Program-made: the position numbers and the translations under genes
Part shown: positions 6,534 through 7,215 of the stretch, piece after piece
Layout: each line of letters starts with the position of its first letter
Numbering within the stretch: the stretch's first letter is position 1
Notes under the pieces: model-generated
Database searches by the model: none
Told to the model about the DNA's origin: nothing
What the model saw: the letters and a program-made list of their open reading frames with translations, nothing else
Origin: Burkholderiaceae bacterium
GTDB taxonomy: Bacteria; Pseudomonadota; Gammaproteobacteria; Burkholderiales; Burkholderiaceae
Direction of reading: 5' to 3'
Length of the DNA stretch: 7,215 nt
Assembly (NCBI GenBank): GCA_947470165.1
Contig: CANISN010000077.1
Location: 1 to 7,215 of the forward strand

Positions 6534-7215
6534 ATGAGTAACTTGCCTTTCAAATTTGAAAAAGCCTACATCGATGGTAAATGGGTGGATGCTGACAGCA
6601 AAGCCACAATTAATGTAACCAATCCCGCTACTGGTGATCTTATTGGTACTGTACCTAAGATGGGGGTTGCGGAAACTCGAAGGGCAATCGAATGCGCACA
6701 TAAAGCTTTGCCAGCTTGGCGTGAAAAAACTGCGAAAGAGCGATCAAAAATTTTACGCAACTGGTTTGATCTCATCATGAAAAACCAAGAAGCTTTGACG
6801 CAGCTCATGACTGCTGAACAAGGTAAGCCTTTGGTTGAGAGTCGAGGTGAAATTGCTTATGCTGCGTCATTTATTGAATGGTTCGGTGAAGAAGCTAAGC
6901 GTATCTATGGAGAAACTATTCCGCCGCATGGCGTTGATAAACGTTTGGTTGTTATTAAGCAGCCTATTGGCGTATGTGCGGCTATCACACCCTGGAATTT
7001 TCCCGCCGCGATGATCACTCGTAAGGTAGGCCCTGCATTAGCAGCTGGTTGCACCATCGTACTAAAACCCGCAAGTCAAACGCCATTTAGTGCGTTAGCT
7101 CTTTGTCAGTTAGCTGAAGAAGCTGGCGTTCCCGCGGGAGTATTTTCTTGTATAACTGGATCAGCATCTGAAATTGGCGGCGAACTTTCTTCTAACCGGA
7201 TTGTCAAGAAGCTGA
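6534..7215 (+). CDS. gabD: NAD(P)-dependent succinate-semialdehyde dehydrogenase, 3'-truncated by window edge
   Basis: The first 227 codons are present, about half of the usual ~480-residue enzyme, which oxidises succinate semialdehyde to succinate and so feeds the TCA cycle. The match to Escherichia coli GabD, from memory of its sequence, runs through the whole visible part: VTNPATGDLIGTVPKMG, WREKTAKERSKILRNWF, AEQGKP, GEIAYAASFIEWFGEEAKR, ITPWNFPAAMITRK with the catalytic Asn155, and VLKPASQTPFSALAL with Lys178 and Ser181 at positions linked to NADP binding in GabD. The catalytic Glu and Cys lie beyond the window. Some related aldehyde dehydrogenases prefer glutarate semialdehyde, so the exact substrate is inferred. 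ATG 6534 is preceded by a weak GAG (6521-6523). The 49-base AT-rich gap before it shows no clear terminator or consensus promoter. Its place after the hydroxylase cluster suggests that the pathway yields a C4 semialdehyde, but gabD also works in general GABA metabolism. Confidence 0.92.
   Translation, partial: MSNLPFKFEKAYIDGKWVDADSKATINVTNPATGDLIGTVPKMGVAETRRAIECAHKALPAWREKTAKERSKILRNWFDLIMKNQEALTQLMTAEQGKPLVESRGEIAYAASFIEWFGEEAKRIYGETIPPHGVDKRLVVIKQPIGVCAAITPWNFPAAMITRKVGPALAAGCTIVLKPASQTPFSALALCQLAEEAGVPAGVFSCITGSASEIGGELSSNRIVKKL

Noticed and set aside
6489..6808. Reverse-strand open frames under the start of gabD
   Set aside because: They lie opposite a gene with strong GabD homology, overlap each other, lack recognisable motifs, and are most simply shadows.

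Overview
The window is a densely packed, single-strand (+) gene cluster built around a three-subunit molybdenum hydroxylase of the xanthine dehydrogenase / CO dehydrogenase superfamily. Composition is AT-leaning by eye (not computed). The gabD product looks close to the proteobacterial enzyme. Together these fit a low-GC proteobacterium, perhaps a betaproteobacterium of the Polynucleobacter kind; this taxonomic guess is weak. No RNA genes, mobile elements, CRISPR arrays or long repeats were seen, and no gap between genes exceeds 50 bases.

Layout: (1) 2-1156, a gene entering from the left edge whose single open frame joins the end of a CoxG-like (SRPBCC) domain to a complete crotonase (enoyl-CoA hydratase/isomerase) domain. 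(2) 1156-2028, the FAD-binding medium subunit. (3) 2030-2560, the [2Fe-2S] small subunit. (4) 2557-3318, a metallo-beta-lactamase-fold hydrolase. (5) 3311-5710, the molybdopterin large subunit with a PYRGVGR active-site loop (form II-like, not genuine CO dehydrogenase). (6) 5738-6484, a short-chain dehydrogenase-like protein. (7) 6534 to the right edge, the first half of a succinate-semialdehyde dehydrogenase (GabD). Genes 1 to 5 overlap or sit 1 base apart (TGATG, TAATATG, ATGA, then an 8-base overlap), so they are almost certainly co-transcribed and translationally coupled. Genes 6 and 7 follow after 27 and 49 bases.

Functionally this looks like a catabolic module. The Mo hydroxylase would hydroxylate an unknown, possibly aromatic or heteroaromatic and possibly CoA-bound, substrate. 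The crotonase, MBL hydrolase and SDR-like protein would handle downstream hydration, isomerisation, hydrolysis or redox steps. GabD could oxidise a C4 semialdehyde to succinate. The substrate cannot be read from the sequence.

The most unusual points are the CoxG-crotonase fusion, a crotonase lacking both classical catalytic glutamates, an SDR that appears to have lost all four residues of the Asn-Ser-Tyr-Lys tetrad, and an MBL hydrolase inserted between the small and large hydroxylase subunits. Several proteins keep their fold and cofactor motifs but lack textbook catalytic residues, which suggests uncharacterised chemistry.
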